DNA from: an uncultured Hyphomicrobiales bacterium
GTDB lineage: Bacteria; Pseudomonadota; Alphaproteobacteria; Rhizobiales; Devosiaceae
Length of the DNA stretch: 64,000 nucleotides
Assembly: GCA_903842455.1 (NCBI GenBank)
Contig: CAIMLX010000094.1
Span: 62,001-126,000, forward strand
Reading direction: 5' to 3'
This document shows positions 8,460 through 17,197 of the stretch, piece after piece. A program made the position numbers and the translations under genes. Positions within the stretch are counted from its first letter, which is position 1, and every line of letters begins with the position of its first letter. The notes under the pieces are model-generated. The model worked only from the letters and a program-made list of their open reading frames with translations. It made no database searches and had not been told where the DNA came from.

Positions 8460-9694
8460 CCCATAACCTGCCGACCAGCGAGGCCCGGATCGCCGAGGAC
8501 ATCGCGGCGCTGGCCGAGATCACCGAGCCGGGGCGGCCGTACACGCGCCGCGCCTTCACCCCGATGTTCTTGCGCGGGCGGGAGTGGCTGGTGCGGCGGT
8601 TCGAGGCGGCGGGGCTCGAGACGCGGATCGATGCGTCTGGCAACCTGATCGGGCGGCGGCGTGGCACCGTGGGCGGCCGGACCATCATGCTCGGCTCGCA
8701 TTCAGACACCGTGCCGGATGGTGGGCGGTTCGACGGGATTGCCGGGGTGTCGGCGGCGCTGGAGGTGGCGCGGGCGCTGCAGGACCAGCGGATCGAGCTG
8801 AAGCACGATCTGGAGATCGTCGACTTCCTGGCCGAGGAGGTGTCGATCTTCGGCGTCTCCTGCATCGGCAGCCGGGGGATGGCCGGGGTGCGGCCGGCGG
8901 AGTGGCTGGACCGCAAGGTCGATACGCTGAGCCTGCGACAGGGCATCGCCGAGGTTGGCGGCAATCCGCAGCTGCTGGAGAAGCGCGAGGACATCGCAGC
9001 GTTCCTCGAACTGCATATCGAGCAGGGGCCGGTGCTGGAGGACGGGCATCTCGACATTGGCGTAGTGACGGCGATTGCCGGGATCACGCGGATCGAGATC
9101 GTTGTCAACGGCCGGGCCGACCATGCCGGGACAACCCCGATGGGGTCGCGGCAGGATGCGCTGGTGGGGGCCGCCTGGCTGGTGCTGGGTATCCAGCGGC
9201 TGGCGACGGCCCGCGCCGCCGGACCGACGCATTTTGCCGCGACGGTAGGCGAGTTCTCGATCGAGCCGGGGGCGGCCAATGTCGTGCCGGCGCGGGCGCG
9301 GCTGCTGATCGATGCGCGGGCCGAGGACCGGGCGGTGATGCTGGATTTCGCCGGGGCGCTCGAAGCGCTCGTGGCGCAGGTGGCGGCCGACACGGGGCTG
9401 CGCATCGACATGCCGGTTACCATTTCCGACAATTTGCCCACGCCTTGCGACCCGCTCGTGCTTGATACGCTCGATGTGGCAGCCGTGGCCGTGGGGGCGC
9501 GCCAACGCCGGATGGCGTCCGGCGCCGGACACGACACGGCGTGGATGGCGCGGGTGACCAAGGCGGCGATGATCTTCATTCCCTGCCTCGGCGGCCGCAG
9601 CCATACGCCGGACGAATTTGCCGAGATGGCAGACGTGGCACTCGGTGCCGCAGTGCTGCTGGAAGCGGTCAAGCGTTTGGACAAGGACTTGTAG
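8456..9694 (+). CDS. M20 family carbamoyl-amino acid/allantoate amidohydrolase
   Basis: A 412-residue zinc hydrolase of the beta-ureidopropionase/allantoate amidohydrolase/N-carbamoyl-L-amino acid hydrolase group. Metal ligands are visible in GSHSDTVPDGGRFDG, LAEEVSIFG, HIEQGPVLE and the C-terminal GGRSHTPDE. The dimerisation domain carries GRADHAGTTPM. The GTG start at 8456 overlaps the upstream stop; longer in-frame starts would lie inside the hydantoinase gene. In this context the substrate is probably N-carbamoyl-L-glutamate, giving glutamate, CO2 and ammonia, the last step of ergothioneine breakdown. Allantoate hydrolysis is less likely because no allantoin genes are nearby. Confidence 0.87.
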   Translation: MTHNLPTSEARIAEDIAALAEITEPGRPYTRRAFTPMFLRGREWLVRRFEAAGLETRIDASGNLIGRRRGTVGGRTIMLGSHSDTVPDGGRFDGIAGVSAALEVARALQDQRIELKHDLEIVDFLAEEVSIFGVSCIGSRGMAGVRPAEWLDRKVDTLSLRQGIAEVGGNPQLLEKREDIAAFLELHIEQGPVLEDGHLDIGVVTAIAGITRIEIVVNGRADHAGTTPMGSRQDALVGAAWLVLGIQRLATARAAGPTHFAATVGEFSIEPGAANVVPARARLLIDARAEDRAVMLDFAGALEALVAQVAADTGLRIDMPVTISDNLPTPCDPLVLDTLDVAAVAVGARQRRMASGAGHDTAWMARVTKAAMIFIPCLGGRSHTPDEFAEMADVALGAAVLLEAVKRLDKDL

Positions 9695-9695
9695 C

Positions 9696-10826
9696 ATGGG
9701 TCGTATTCTCACCGAGAAGGATGTGGAGCCGGCGGTGAAAGGCGGCTCCGTCTATGCCGCAGGCGGTGGTGGCTGGGCCGACCATGGTCGCATGCTCGGC
9801 TACGCAGCCGTGTCGATCGGCAAGCCTGAACTGGTCGATATCGAGGAACTGGAACCGCGCGACTGGGTGGCGACCTCCGCTGCCATCGGCGCCCCGGCTT
9901 CGACCACGGCGTGGGAAATGCAGGGCCGTGATTATGTCAAAGCCGTCGAACTGCTGCAGGAGGCGCTGGGTGAGCCGCTCGCCGGGCTGATGATCGGGCA
10001 GAATGGCAAGAGCTCGACGCTGAACGCCTGGTTGCCGGGTGCCATCCTCGGCACCAAGGTGGTCGACGCTGTGGGCGATATCCGCGCCCATCCGACCGGC
10101 GACATGGGCTCGATCGGCATGGCCTCGTCGCCCGACCAGTCGATCCAGACGGCGGTGGGCGGCAACCGCAGCGAGAACCGCTACATCGAGCTCGTGACCC
10201 GCGGCGCGACCGCGAAGATTTCGCCGATCCTGCGCACGGCGTCGGACATGTCGGGCGGCTTCATCGCCTCGTGCCGCAATCCGGTGCGGGCGAAGTATGT
10301 CAGGCGGAACGCGGCCCTGGGTGGGATTTCGCTGGCGCTGGAACTGGGCGAGGCCATCATCAAGGCCGAGGCCAAGGGCGGCTCGGCGGTCATCGACGCC
10401 ATAGTCAAGACCACCGGCGGCTCGATCCTCGCCAAGGGGACGGTGACGCAGAAGGACCTCGTCTACACCAAGGAAGCCTTCGATGTCGGCCGTTTCGTGC
10501 TGAACGAGGGCGACAAGGCGATCACCATCCACACCATGAACGAGTACATGGCGGTGGACGATGCCGGCGGCACGCGCCTCGCGACGTTCCCCGACGTGAT
10601 CACCACGCTCGACGCCTCGGGCACGCCGCTGTCGGCGGGGCAACTGCGGGTAGGGATGTTCGTTTTCATCCTCCACGTCAGCAAGAAGATCATCCCGCTC
10701 TCGACCTCGGTGATCGAGCCGGCGGTGTTCCCGCCGGTTGAAAAGGCGCTGGGGATCGACCTTGCGACCTACGCGCTCGATGGCATCAAGCCGCGCAAGA
10801 AGGGCGGCGTGAAGGGCTGGGAGTGA
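9696..10826 (+). CDS. DUF917 family thiohydantoin desulfurase
   Basis: A 376-residue DUF917 protein. The family includes S-methyl-thiohydantoin desulfurase, and the ergothioneine pathway uses a new enzyme type that desulfurises a thiohydantoin. Visible family features are the N-terminal AAGGGGWADHG loop (about residues 18-28) and a glycine-rich C-terminal domain with ATFPDVITTLD. The start is ATG one base after the M20 stop. The proposed reaction removes sulfide from 5-oxo-2-thioxo-imidazolidine propionate to give hydantoin propionate, linking the lyase/hydratase half to the hydrolase half. Many databases label DUF917 proteins as hydantoinase subunits; the pathway context favours desulfurase. 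Confidence 0.8.
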   Translation: MGRILTEKDVEPAVKGGSVYAAGGGGWADHGRMLGYAAVSIGKPELVDIEELEPRDWVATSAAIGAPASTTAWEMQGRDYVKAVELLQEALGEPLAGLMIGQNGKSSTLNAWLPGAILGTKVVDAVGDIRAHPTGDMGSIGMASSPDQSIQTAVGGNRSENRYIELVTRGATAKISPILRTASDMSGGFIASCRNPVRAKYVRRNAALGGISLALELGEAIIKAEAKGGSAVIDAIVKTTGGSILAKGTVTQKDLVYTKEAFDVGRFVLNEGDKAITIHTMNEYMAVDDAGGTRLATFPDVITTLDASGTPLSAGQLRVGMFVFILHVSKKIIPLSTSVIEPAVFPPVEKALGIDLATYALDGIKPRKKGGVKGWE

Positions 10827-10855
10827 TCGCATCGGTGCGCTAGAACCATCGCATC

Positions 10856-12523
10856 ATGCCCAAACCCAATCCTCGTCATCCGAATTTTCCCATTCCGTCA
10901 GGCCCGGTGCTGCGCGCCAAGGGGTGGCGGCAGGAGGCGCTTTTGCGCCTGCTCGAGAACGTGCTGAGCGTCGGGGAGGACCCCGATAACCTCGTGGTAT
11001 ATGCGGCACTGGGCAAGGCGGCGCGGAATTGGGCGGCGCATCGGCAGATCGTTCAGACGCTGACCACGATGGAGGAGGATCAGACGCTGATCATCCAGTC
11101 GGGCAAGCCGATCGGGCTGCTGCAGACGCATGTGAACGCGCCGCTCGTCATCATGGCCAACTGCAACATCGTTGGGCAGTGGGCCAGGGCCGAGGTGTTT
11201 TACGAGCTGGAAAAGCAGGGGCTGATCGCCTGGGGCGGGCTCACGGCGGGCGCCTGGCAGTATATCGGCTCGCAGGGGGTGATCCAGGGCACCTACGAGA
11301 TCTTCATGCGCATCGCCGAGAAGCGCTTCGGCGGCTCGCTGGCCGGACGGTTCATCCTCACCGCCGGGATGGGCGGCATGGGCGGGGCGCAGCCGCTGGC
11401 CGGGCGGATGGCGGGGGCGGCGATCCTAGATGTCGACGTCGATCCGGCGCGGGCCGAGCGGCGGAAGGCCATCGGCTATCTCGAGGAGATTGCGCCCGAC
11501 CTCGATACGGCGCTGGCGATGATCGAGGCGGCGGTGAAGGAGAAGCGCGCGACGTCGGTCGGGCTCGTCGCCAATGCGGCTGACGTGTACCCGGAGATTT
11601 TGCGGCGCAGCATCATTCCCGACATCGTCACCGACCAGACCAGCGCGCATGACCTCGTTTATGGATACGTGCCGCGTGGCATGTCCCTTGAGCAGGTGAA
11701 GCGGCTGCGGGTGGACGGGCAGGGGCAGTTGATGGCGGCGAGCCGCGCCTCGATCGCCGAGCATGTGCGGGCGATGCTGGGTTTTCAGGCGGCGGGCGCC
11801 GAGGTGTTCGACAACGGCAACCTGATCCGCACGCAGGCCAAGCAGGCCGGGGTGGAGAACGCCTTCGACATTCCGATCTTCACCGAGGCCTACCTGCGGC
11901 CGCTGTTCGCGCGGGCCATCGGGCCGTTCCGCTGGATGGCGCTGTCGGGCGAGCCGGCGGACATTTCGCGGATCGACGACCTGGTGCTGGAGATGTTCCC
12001 GGACAACAAGATCGTCACCAACTGGATCACGCTTGCGCGCCACCACATCCCGTTCGAGGGTCTGCCGGCGCGCATTGCCTGGCTGGGGCATGGCGAGCGG
12101 ACGGCTCTGGCGCTGCGGGTGAACGAACTGGTGCGCTCGGGCGAACTCCAGGGGCCGGTCGCGTTCTCGCGCGACCACCTCGATGCCGGGGCGATGGCAC
12201 ACCCCAACATCATGACCGAGAACATGAAGGACGGCTCGGACGCCATCGCCGACTGGCCGCTGCTCGATGCCATGCTGCTCACCGCCTCGATGGCCGACCT
12301 CGTGGTGATCCACTCGGGCGGCGGCGGTTACGCCGGATACATGACCTCGGCCGGTGTCACTCTGGTGGCGGACGGCACGTCGGCGGCGGATGTGCGGCTT
12401 CGGATGGCGCTGACCAATGACACGGCGCTGGGCGTGATGCGCTACGCCGATGCCGGGTACGAGGACGCGAAGGACGAGGCCCAGAAGAAGGGCCTCGCCT
12501 GGTTCGATCTCAGCGCAGGCTAG
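10856..12523 (+). CDS. thiourocanate hydratase-like (urocanase family)
   Basis: A 555-residue NAD-dependent hydratase colinear with urocanase (HutU). The C-terminal signature region is present but altered: urocanases read ARICWLG, this protein reads ARIAWLG (Ala408), so the conserved active-site cysteine is absent. The histidine-rich glycine loop reads HSGGGGYAGY instead of the urocanase form. RDHLDAG and GVMRYADAGYE are kept. Thiourocanate hydratase is a close urocanase relative with features that separate it from HutU, and the lyase at 1346 would supply thiourocanate. The gene follows the DUF917 gene by 29 bases. Its TAG shares CTAG with the convergent yejA stop. Confidence 0.8.
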   Translation: MPKPNPRHPNFPIPSGPVLRAKGWRQEALLRLLENVLSVGEDPDNLVVYAALGKAARNWAAHRQIVQTLTTMEEDQTLIIQSGKPIGLLQTHVNAPLVIMANCNIVGQWARAEVFYELEKQGLIAWGGLTAGAWQYIGSQGVIQGTYEIFMRIAEKRFGGSLAGRFILTAGMGGMGGAQPLAGRMAGAAILDVDVDPARAERRKAIGYLEEIAPDLDTALAMIEAAVKEKRATSVGLVANAADVYPEILRRSIIPDIVTDQTSAHDLVYGYVPRGMSLEQVKRLRVDGQGQLMAASRASIAEHVRAMLGFQAAGAEVFDNGNLIRTQAKQAGVENAFDIPIFTEAYLRPLFARAIGPFRWMALSGEPADISRIDDLVLEMFPDNKIVTNWITLARHHIPFEGLPARIAWLGHGERTALALRVNELVRSGELQGPVAFSRDHLDAGAMAHPNIMTENMKDGSDAIADWPLLDAMLLTASMADLVVIHSGGGGYAGYMTSAGVTLVADGTSAADVRLRMALTNDTALGVMRYADAGYEDAKDEAQKKGLAWFDLSAG

Positions 12524-14382
12524 TTCCCCGCCGCGCCGGTCTTGGCTGCCTTCGCCTCGTCGTACCACCACACCGTCGGGAAGCCGATGCTGAACTCGGG
12601 CAGCGTCTCGGGGTGGCTGAAGCGGTCCCAGCGGGCGATGCGCGAGCGGCGGAGGGTGTAGGTGGGCGTGACGAAGTGGTGGGCGAGCAGCACGCGGTCG
12701 AGGGCGCGGGTTGCGGCGATGATCGTCTCGCGGTCGTCGGCGAAGATGATCTTGTCGATCAGCGCGTCGATGCCCGGGTCGGAGATCCCGGCATAGTTCG
12801 AGCTGTCGTTCTGCGCGGCGGCCTCCGAGCCCCAGTAGAAGCGTTGCTCGTTGCCCGGCGACAGGCTCTGCGCCCAGCCCGAATACATCATGTCGAAGTC
12901 GCGATTGCGGACGCGCTCGATATACTGCGCGCTGTCGACGGTGCGGATGGTGACGTTCATCCCCAGCCGCTTGAGGTTGGTGGTGAAGGCGGTGGCGATG
13001 GGCTCGATCACCGGGCCGTTAAGCAGGATTTCGAAGGTGACGGGCTGGCCCGCCGGGTCCATCAACTGGCTGCCGTTGAGGACGTATCCAGCCGTGGTGA
13101 GGATCTCGTTGGCGGTGCGCAGGTTGGCGCGGAGCTTGGTGGGATCGCCCGAGACCGGGTTCTCGTACGCTGTGGTGAACACTTTTTCCGGCACGAGGTC
13201 CTTGACCGAGTTCAGGATTTCGAGCTCCTCGCCTTCCGGCAGGCCTGTCGATGCGAGTTCGGTGCCGTAGAAGAACGAGTTGACGCGGTCGTACTGGCCG
13301 AAGAAGCGCAGCTTGTCGAGTTCCTCGAAGTCGAAGGCGTAGAGCATCGCCTCGCGCAGTGCCTCGTTCTGGAAGATCGGACGGCGGAGGTTGGGGATGA
13401 AGCCGACGAGGATGCCGCTGTCGCGATAGGTGTTCTCGAACATCTCCTTGATCACCCGGCCATCCTGGACCGCCGGGAAATCGTAGTTGTTCTGCCAGCG
13501 GATGGCGACGTTCTCGTCCCACCAGTCGAACTGGTCGGCCTTGAACGCCTCGAACTCGGCCGTGTCGTCGCGGTAATACTCGTACTTGATGGTCTGGATG
13601 TTGTTGGTGCCGACGTTAAAGGGTTCAGTCAGGCCCCAGTAGTTCGGATCGCGCTCATAGGTGATGGAGACGCCGGCGTTGAAGCTCGCGAGCTTGTAGG
13701 CGCCCGAGCCCAGCGGCGGCTCGAGGGTCGAGCGCCCGATGTCGCGAGTGTTGCCGCTCGCATCGGTGCCTTCCCACCAGTGCTGCGGCAGCACCATGAC
13801 CTGGCCGACGATGTTGGGGAGCTCGCGGTTGCCGGTCTGGTCGAAGCTGAAGGTGACTTCGCCCGGGGCGGTCTCCTCGACCTTGGTGACGTTGGCGTAG
13901 TAGTTCGCCATGTTGGGGTTGAGTTCGATCGACTTGTTGAACGACCAGACGACGTCGTCCGCCGTGATGGGCTTACCGTCCGCCCATTTGGCGCGCGGGT
14001 TCATCCGGAAGGTCACCGACGAGTAGTCGTCGGGGTAGGTGAAGGCCTCGGCGAGCTGGCCGTAGGAGGTCGAGGTTTCGTCGAGCGACGGGGTCATCAG
14101 CGTGTCGAACAGCAGCCCGATGCCATCACCCGCTTCGCCCTGCGGCAGGATCGGGTTGAAGGTATCGAAGCCGCCCATCGAGCTGAGCCTGACCAGCCCG
14201 CCGACCGGTGCGTCGGGGTTCACGTAGTCGAACTGCTTGAAGCCCTCAGGATATTTCACCTCGCCCAGCAGCGAGCTGCCGTGGTGCCAGACGCGCGTAT
14301 CCCGGGCGCTGGCGGGCGCGACGGCGAGGAGGACGGCCATGGCGAGGGCCGAGAACTTGGTGAACAGGCGGGTCGGCTGCAT
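12520..14382 (-). CDS. yejA: peptide ABC transporter substrate-binding protein YejA
   Basis: A 620-residue periplasmic solute-binding protein of family 5 (oligopeptide/microcin C type). A signal peptide ends near residue 26 (APASA-RD). Family motifs include the YPEGFKQFDYVNPDAP opening, WADGKPITADDVVWSF near residue 135 and LGSGAYKL near residue 223. It is the last gene of a yejB-yejE-yejF-yejA operon; in E. coli yejA comes first. It should deliver small peptides or peptide antibiotics to YejBE. The start has hydrophobic and basic N-terminal residues as expected for export. It converges tail to tail with the urocanase-like gene and overlaps it by four bases. Confidence 0.9.
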   Translation of the reverse strand: MQPTRLFTKFSALAMAVLLAVAPASARDTRVWHHGSSLLGEVKYPEGFKQFDYVNPDAPVGGLVRLSSMGGFDTFNPILPQGEAGDGIGLLFDTLMTPSLDETSTSYGQLAEAFTYPDDYSSVTFRMNPRAKWADGKPITADDVVWSFNKSIELNPNMANYYANVTKVEETAPGEVTFSFDQTGNRELPNIVGQVMVLPQHWWEGTDASGNTRDIGRSTLEPPLGSGAYKLASFNAGVSITYERDPNYWGLTEPFNVGTNNIQTIKYEYYRDDTAEFEAFKADQFDWWDENVAIRWQNNYDFPAVQDGRVIKEMFENTYRDSGILVGFIPNLRRPIFQNEALREAMLYAFDFEELDKLRFFGQYDRVNSFFYGTELASTGLPEGEELEILNSVKDLVPEKVFTTAYENPVSGDPTKLRANLRTANEILTTAGYVLNGSQLMDPAGQPVTFEILLNGPVIEPIATAFTTNLKRLGMNVTIRTVDSAQYIERVRNRDFDMMYSGWAQSLSPGNEQRFYWGSEAAAQNDSSNYAGISDPGIDALIDKIIFADDRETIIAATRALDRVLLAHHFVTPTYTLRRSRIARWDRFSHPETLPEFSIGFPTVWWYDEAKAAKTGAAGN

Positions 14383-14402
14383 GATGGCCTCCGTTCGGGG
14401 AC

Positions 14403-16028
14403 TTATGGGCTGGAGCTTAGCGTGGCGGTGGTCTGCGTCAAAGCGGCTGCGAGCAGCGCGCGGGTATAGTCGGATTTCGGGGCGGCGAAGACGTCGCGCG
14501 CCGCGCCGTGCTCCACCACCTTGCCGTCGCGCATCACCATGATGTGGTTGGCGAGCGCCCGGACGACGCGGAGGTCGTGCGAGATGAACAGGTAGGTGAG
14601 ACCGTGGCGGCGCTGCAGGTCGCGCAGCAGGTCGACAACCTGCGCCTGCACGGAGACGTCGAGCGCCGAGGTCGGTTCGTCGAGGACGACGAACTTTGGT
14701 TCGAGCACCATGACGCGCGCGATGGCGATGCGCTGCCGCTGGCCGCCACTGAACTCGTGCGGGTAGCGGTGGCGGTCGGCCGGCTCGAGGCCGACTTCGG
14801 TCAGCGCCTTGACGACTCGGGCGTCGCGCTCGGCAGCAGTCAGTTTCGGCTCGTGGACGCCGAGGCCTTCGCTGATGACTTCAGCCACCGACATGCGCGG
14901 GCTGAGCGAGCCGTAGGGGTCCTGGAACACCATCTGCAGGTTCCTGCGCAGCGGGCGCATGGCGCTGGAGTTGAGGTCGCTGATCGCCTGGCCGAGATAG
15001 CCGATGCGGCCCTCGGACTTGACCAGCCGGAGCACGGCGCGGCCGAGCGTGGTCTTGCCGGAGCCGCTCTCGCCGACGACGCCCAGCGTCTGGCCGCGCG
15101 GTATCGACAGCGCGACATCGTCGACGGCCTTGATGTAGCCGACGGTGCGGCGGAGCAGGCCGCGCTTGATCGGGAACCAGACTTTCAGGGCCTCGGTGGT
15201 AACGATCGGCTCGACCTCCGGGCCGGGCGGCAACGGCTCGCCGCGCGGTTCGGCGGCCAGCAGCTTCTGCGTGTATGGGTGCTGCGGGGCGGTGAAGATG
15301 GTTTCGGTGGGGCCGGATTCGACGATCAGGCCCTCGGTCATCACGTGCACGGTCTCGGCCATCTTGCGGACGATGGCGAGGTCGTGGGTGATGAACAGGA
15401 TGGCGAGGCCCCGGCTTTTCTGCAGCGATTGCAGCAGGTCGAGCACCTGGGCTTGCACCGTGACATCGAGGGCGGTGGTAGGCTCGTCGGCAATCAGCAG
15501 GTCGGGTTCGTTGGCGAGCGCCATGGCGATCATCACGCGCTGCCGCTGGCCGCCCGAGAGTTGGTGCGGATAGTCGGCGAGGCGGGTCTCGGCGTTCTGG
15601 ATGCCCACCTCCTTGAGGAGTTCGATCGTGCGGGTGCGTGCATCGGCCCGGCTCATGCCGCGGTGGACGATGAGGGCCTCGGAGACCTGCTTTTCGACGG
15701 TGTGGAGCGGGTTGAGGGAGCTCATCGGCTCCTGGAAGATCATCGAGATGCCATTGCCGCGGACGGCACGCAGAGCGGGGGCGGCGGCGTTCAGCAGGTC
15801 TTCGCCCTTGAACGCGATGCGGCCCTTCGGGTGGCTGGCGGGCGGGTAGGGCAGGAGGCGGAGGACCGACAGGGCGGTGACCGACTTGCCCGAGCCGCTT
15901 TCGCCTACGAGGGCCACGGTCTGGCCCGGCGCGATGGTGAAGCTGACGCCGCGGACGGCGTGGATCACCCGCTCCTCGGTGGTGAAATCGACATGCAGGT
16001 CTTCGACGCTGAGGATGGGCTCGGTCAT
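14403..16028 (-). CDS. yejF: peptide ABC transporter dual ATPase YejF
   Basis: A 541-residue protein with two ATPase domains in one chain, as in YejF. Domain 1 has Walker A GESGSGKS near residue 41, signature LSGGQRQR and DEPTTALD. Domain 2 has GESGSGKTT near residue 320, FSGGQRQR and DEPTSALD. Both carry switch histidines (ITHDLAIV, ISHDLRVV). It overlaps the yejE stop (ATGA). It powers the inner-membrane peptide importer. The terminal residues look complete; 20 bases separate its stop from the yejA start. Confidence 0.92.
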   Translation of the reverse strand: MTEPILSVEDLHVDFTTEERVIHAVRGVSFTIAPGQTVALVGESGSGKSVTALSVLRLLPYPPASHPKGRIAFKGEDLLNAAAPALRAVRGNGISMIFQEPMSSLNPLHTVEKQVSEALIVHRGMSRADARTRTIELLKEVGIQNAETRLADYPHQLSGGQRQRVMIAMALANEPDLLIADEPTTALDVTVQAQVLDLLQSLQKSRGLAILFITHDLAIVRKMAETVHVMTEGLIVESGPTETIFTAPQHPYTQKLLAAEPRGEPLPPGPEVEPIVTTEALKVWFPIKRGLLRRTVGYIKAVDDVALSIPRGQTLGVVGESGSGKTTLGRAVLRLVKSEGRIGYLGQAISDLNSSAMRPLRRNLQMVFQDPYGSLSPRMSVAEVISEGLGVHEPKLTAAERDARVVKALTEVGLEPADRHRYPHEFSGGQRQRIAIARVMVLEPKFVVLDEPTSALDVSVQAQVVDLLRDLQRRHGLTYLFISHDLRVVRALANHIMVMRDGKVVEHGAARDVFAAPKSDYTRALLAAALTQTTATLSSSP

Positions 16029-17197
16029 GAGCGACCCGCGAAGGTCTTGCGCGGATCAAAGGCGTCGCGGACGCCCTCGCCGATGAAGACAAAGAGCAGC
16101 AGGATGAGGGAGATAACGCCGAAGGCGGTGAGGCTCAGCCACGGCGCGAACAGGTATTGCTTGCCCTGGTTGAGCAGGTTGCCGAGCGATGGGGTGCCGG
16201 GCGGCATGCCGAGGCCGAGATAGTCGAGCGAGGTCAGCGTCGCCACCGAGCCGCCGGCGATGAACGGCATGAAGGTCAGGGTGGCCACCATGGCGTTTGG
16301 GAACAGGTGGCGGAACATGATCTGCCAGTTGGTCAGCCCCAGCGCCCGGGCGGCAGCGACATATTCGAGGTTGCGGGCGCGCAGGAATTCGGCGCGGACG
16401 ATTCCGACAAGTGCGGTCCAACTGAAGAGGATCAATATAAAGAGCAGCACCCAGAAGCCGGGCACCAGCACGCTCGACACTATCAGCAGCACGTAAAGCG
16501 TGGGCATGGTGCCCCAGATGTCGAGCAGGCGCTGGCCGATCAGGTCGATCCAGCCGCCGAAATAGCCCTGCACGGCGCCGATGATGACGCCGATGATCGA
16601 ACTGGCAATGGTCAGCAGGATGCCGAATGTCACTGAGATGCGGAAGCCGTAGAGCACGCGGGAGACGACGTCGCGGCCCTGATCGTCGGTGCCGAGCCAG
16701 TGGTAGTTGCCGATCGTCTTGCAGCCTGGGTCGTCGACCCCGGCCGGGTAGCGCGAGCAGCGGGTTTCGTCGTCGAGCATCCAGGAGGGCGCGGCGGGGG
16801 CGCTGGTGCCGAGCGACTCGTCGACCGTGGCGCCGCCATAGCGGATCAGCGGCCAGACTATCCAGCCATTGGCGTTGATCTCGTCGGCGATGAAGGGGTC
16901 GCGGTAGATGGTCTCGGCGAGGAAGCCGCCGAACTTGGTCTCGGGGTAGGCGACGACGACGGGGAACAGCAGTTCGCCCTTGTAGGAGACCATCAGCGGC
17001 CGGTCGTTGGCGATTAGCTCGGAAACGAAGGTCAGGATGAACAGCACGAGAAACAGCCAGAGCGACCAGACGGCGCGCTTGTTGGCAGCGAAGGTGTGGA
17101 CTCGGCGCTGGTTGATCGGCGACAGCAGCGGGGCGGAGCGCGCCGCGTCGGCGGGCGCGAAGGCGATGAGCGGAGGACGGAGGGCGCCGATCAGCAT
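16025..17197 (-). CDS. yejE: peptide ABC transporter permease YejE
   Basis: A 390-residue inner-membrane permease of the DppC/YejE type. An N-terminal membrane segment (about residues 43-62) is followed by a long periplasmic loop typical of YejE, then the BPD_transp_1 domain with LGTDDQGRDVVSRVLYG and the EAA loop (AARALGLTNWQIMFRHLFP). The ATG at 17197 overlaps the yejB stop; longer in-frame readings would run into yejB and are not credible. It pairs with YejB to form the peptide channel. Confidence 0.9.
   Translation of the reverse strand: MLIGALRPPLIAFAPADAARSAPLLSPINQRRVHTFAANKRAVWSLWLFLVLFILTFVSELIANDRPLMVSYKGELLFPVVVAYPETKFGGFLAETIYRDPFIADEINANGWIVWPLIRYGGATVDESLGTSAPAAPSWMLDDETRCSRYPAGVDDPGCKTIGNYHWLGTDDQGRDVVSRVLYGFRISVTFGILLTIASSIIGVIIGAVQGYFGGWIDLIGQRLLDIWGTMPTLYVLLIVSSVLVPGFWVLLFILILFSWTALVGIVRAEFLRARNLEYVAAARALGLTNWQIMFRHLFPNAMVATLTFMPFIAGGSVATLTSLDYLGLGMPPGTPSLGNLLNQGKQYLFAPWLSLTAFGVISLILLLFVFIGEGVRDAFDPRKTFAGRS

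Noticed and set aside
12613-16223. Very long + strand open frames (about 600 codons) opposite yejA and yejF
   Set aside because: They mirror strongly conserved transporter genes on the minus strand; translations are low-complexity Val/Asp/Arg-rich without family features. This is a GC-rich antisense artefact.
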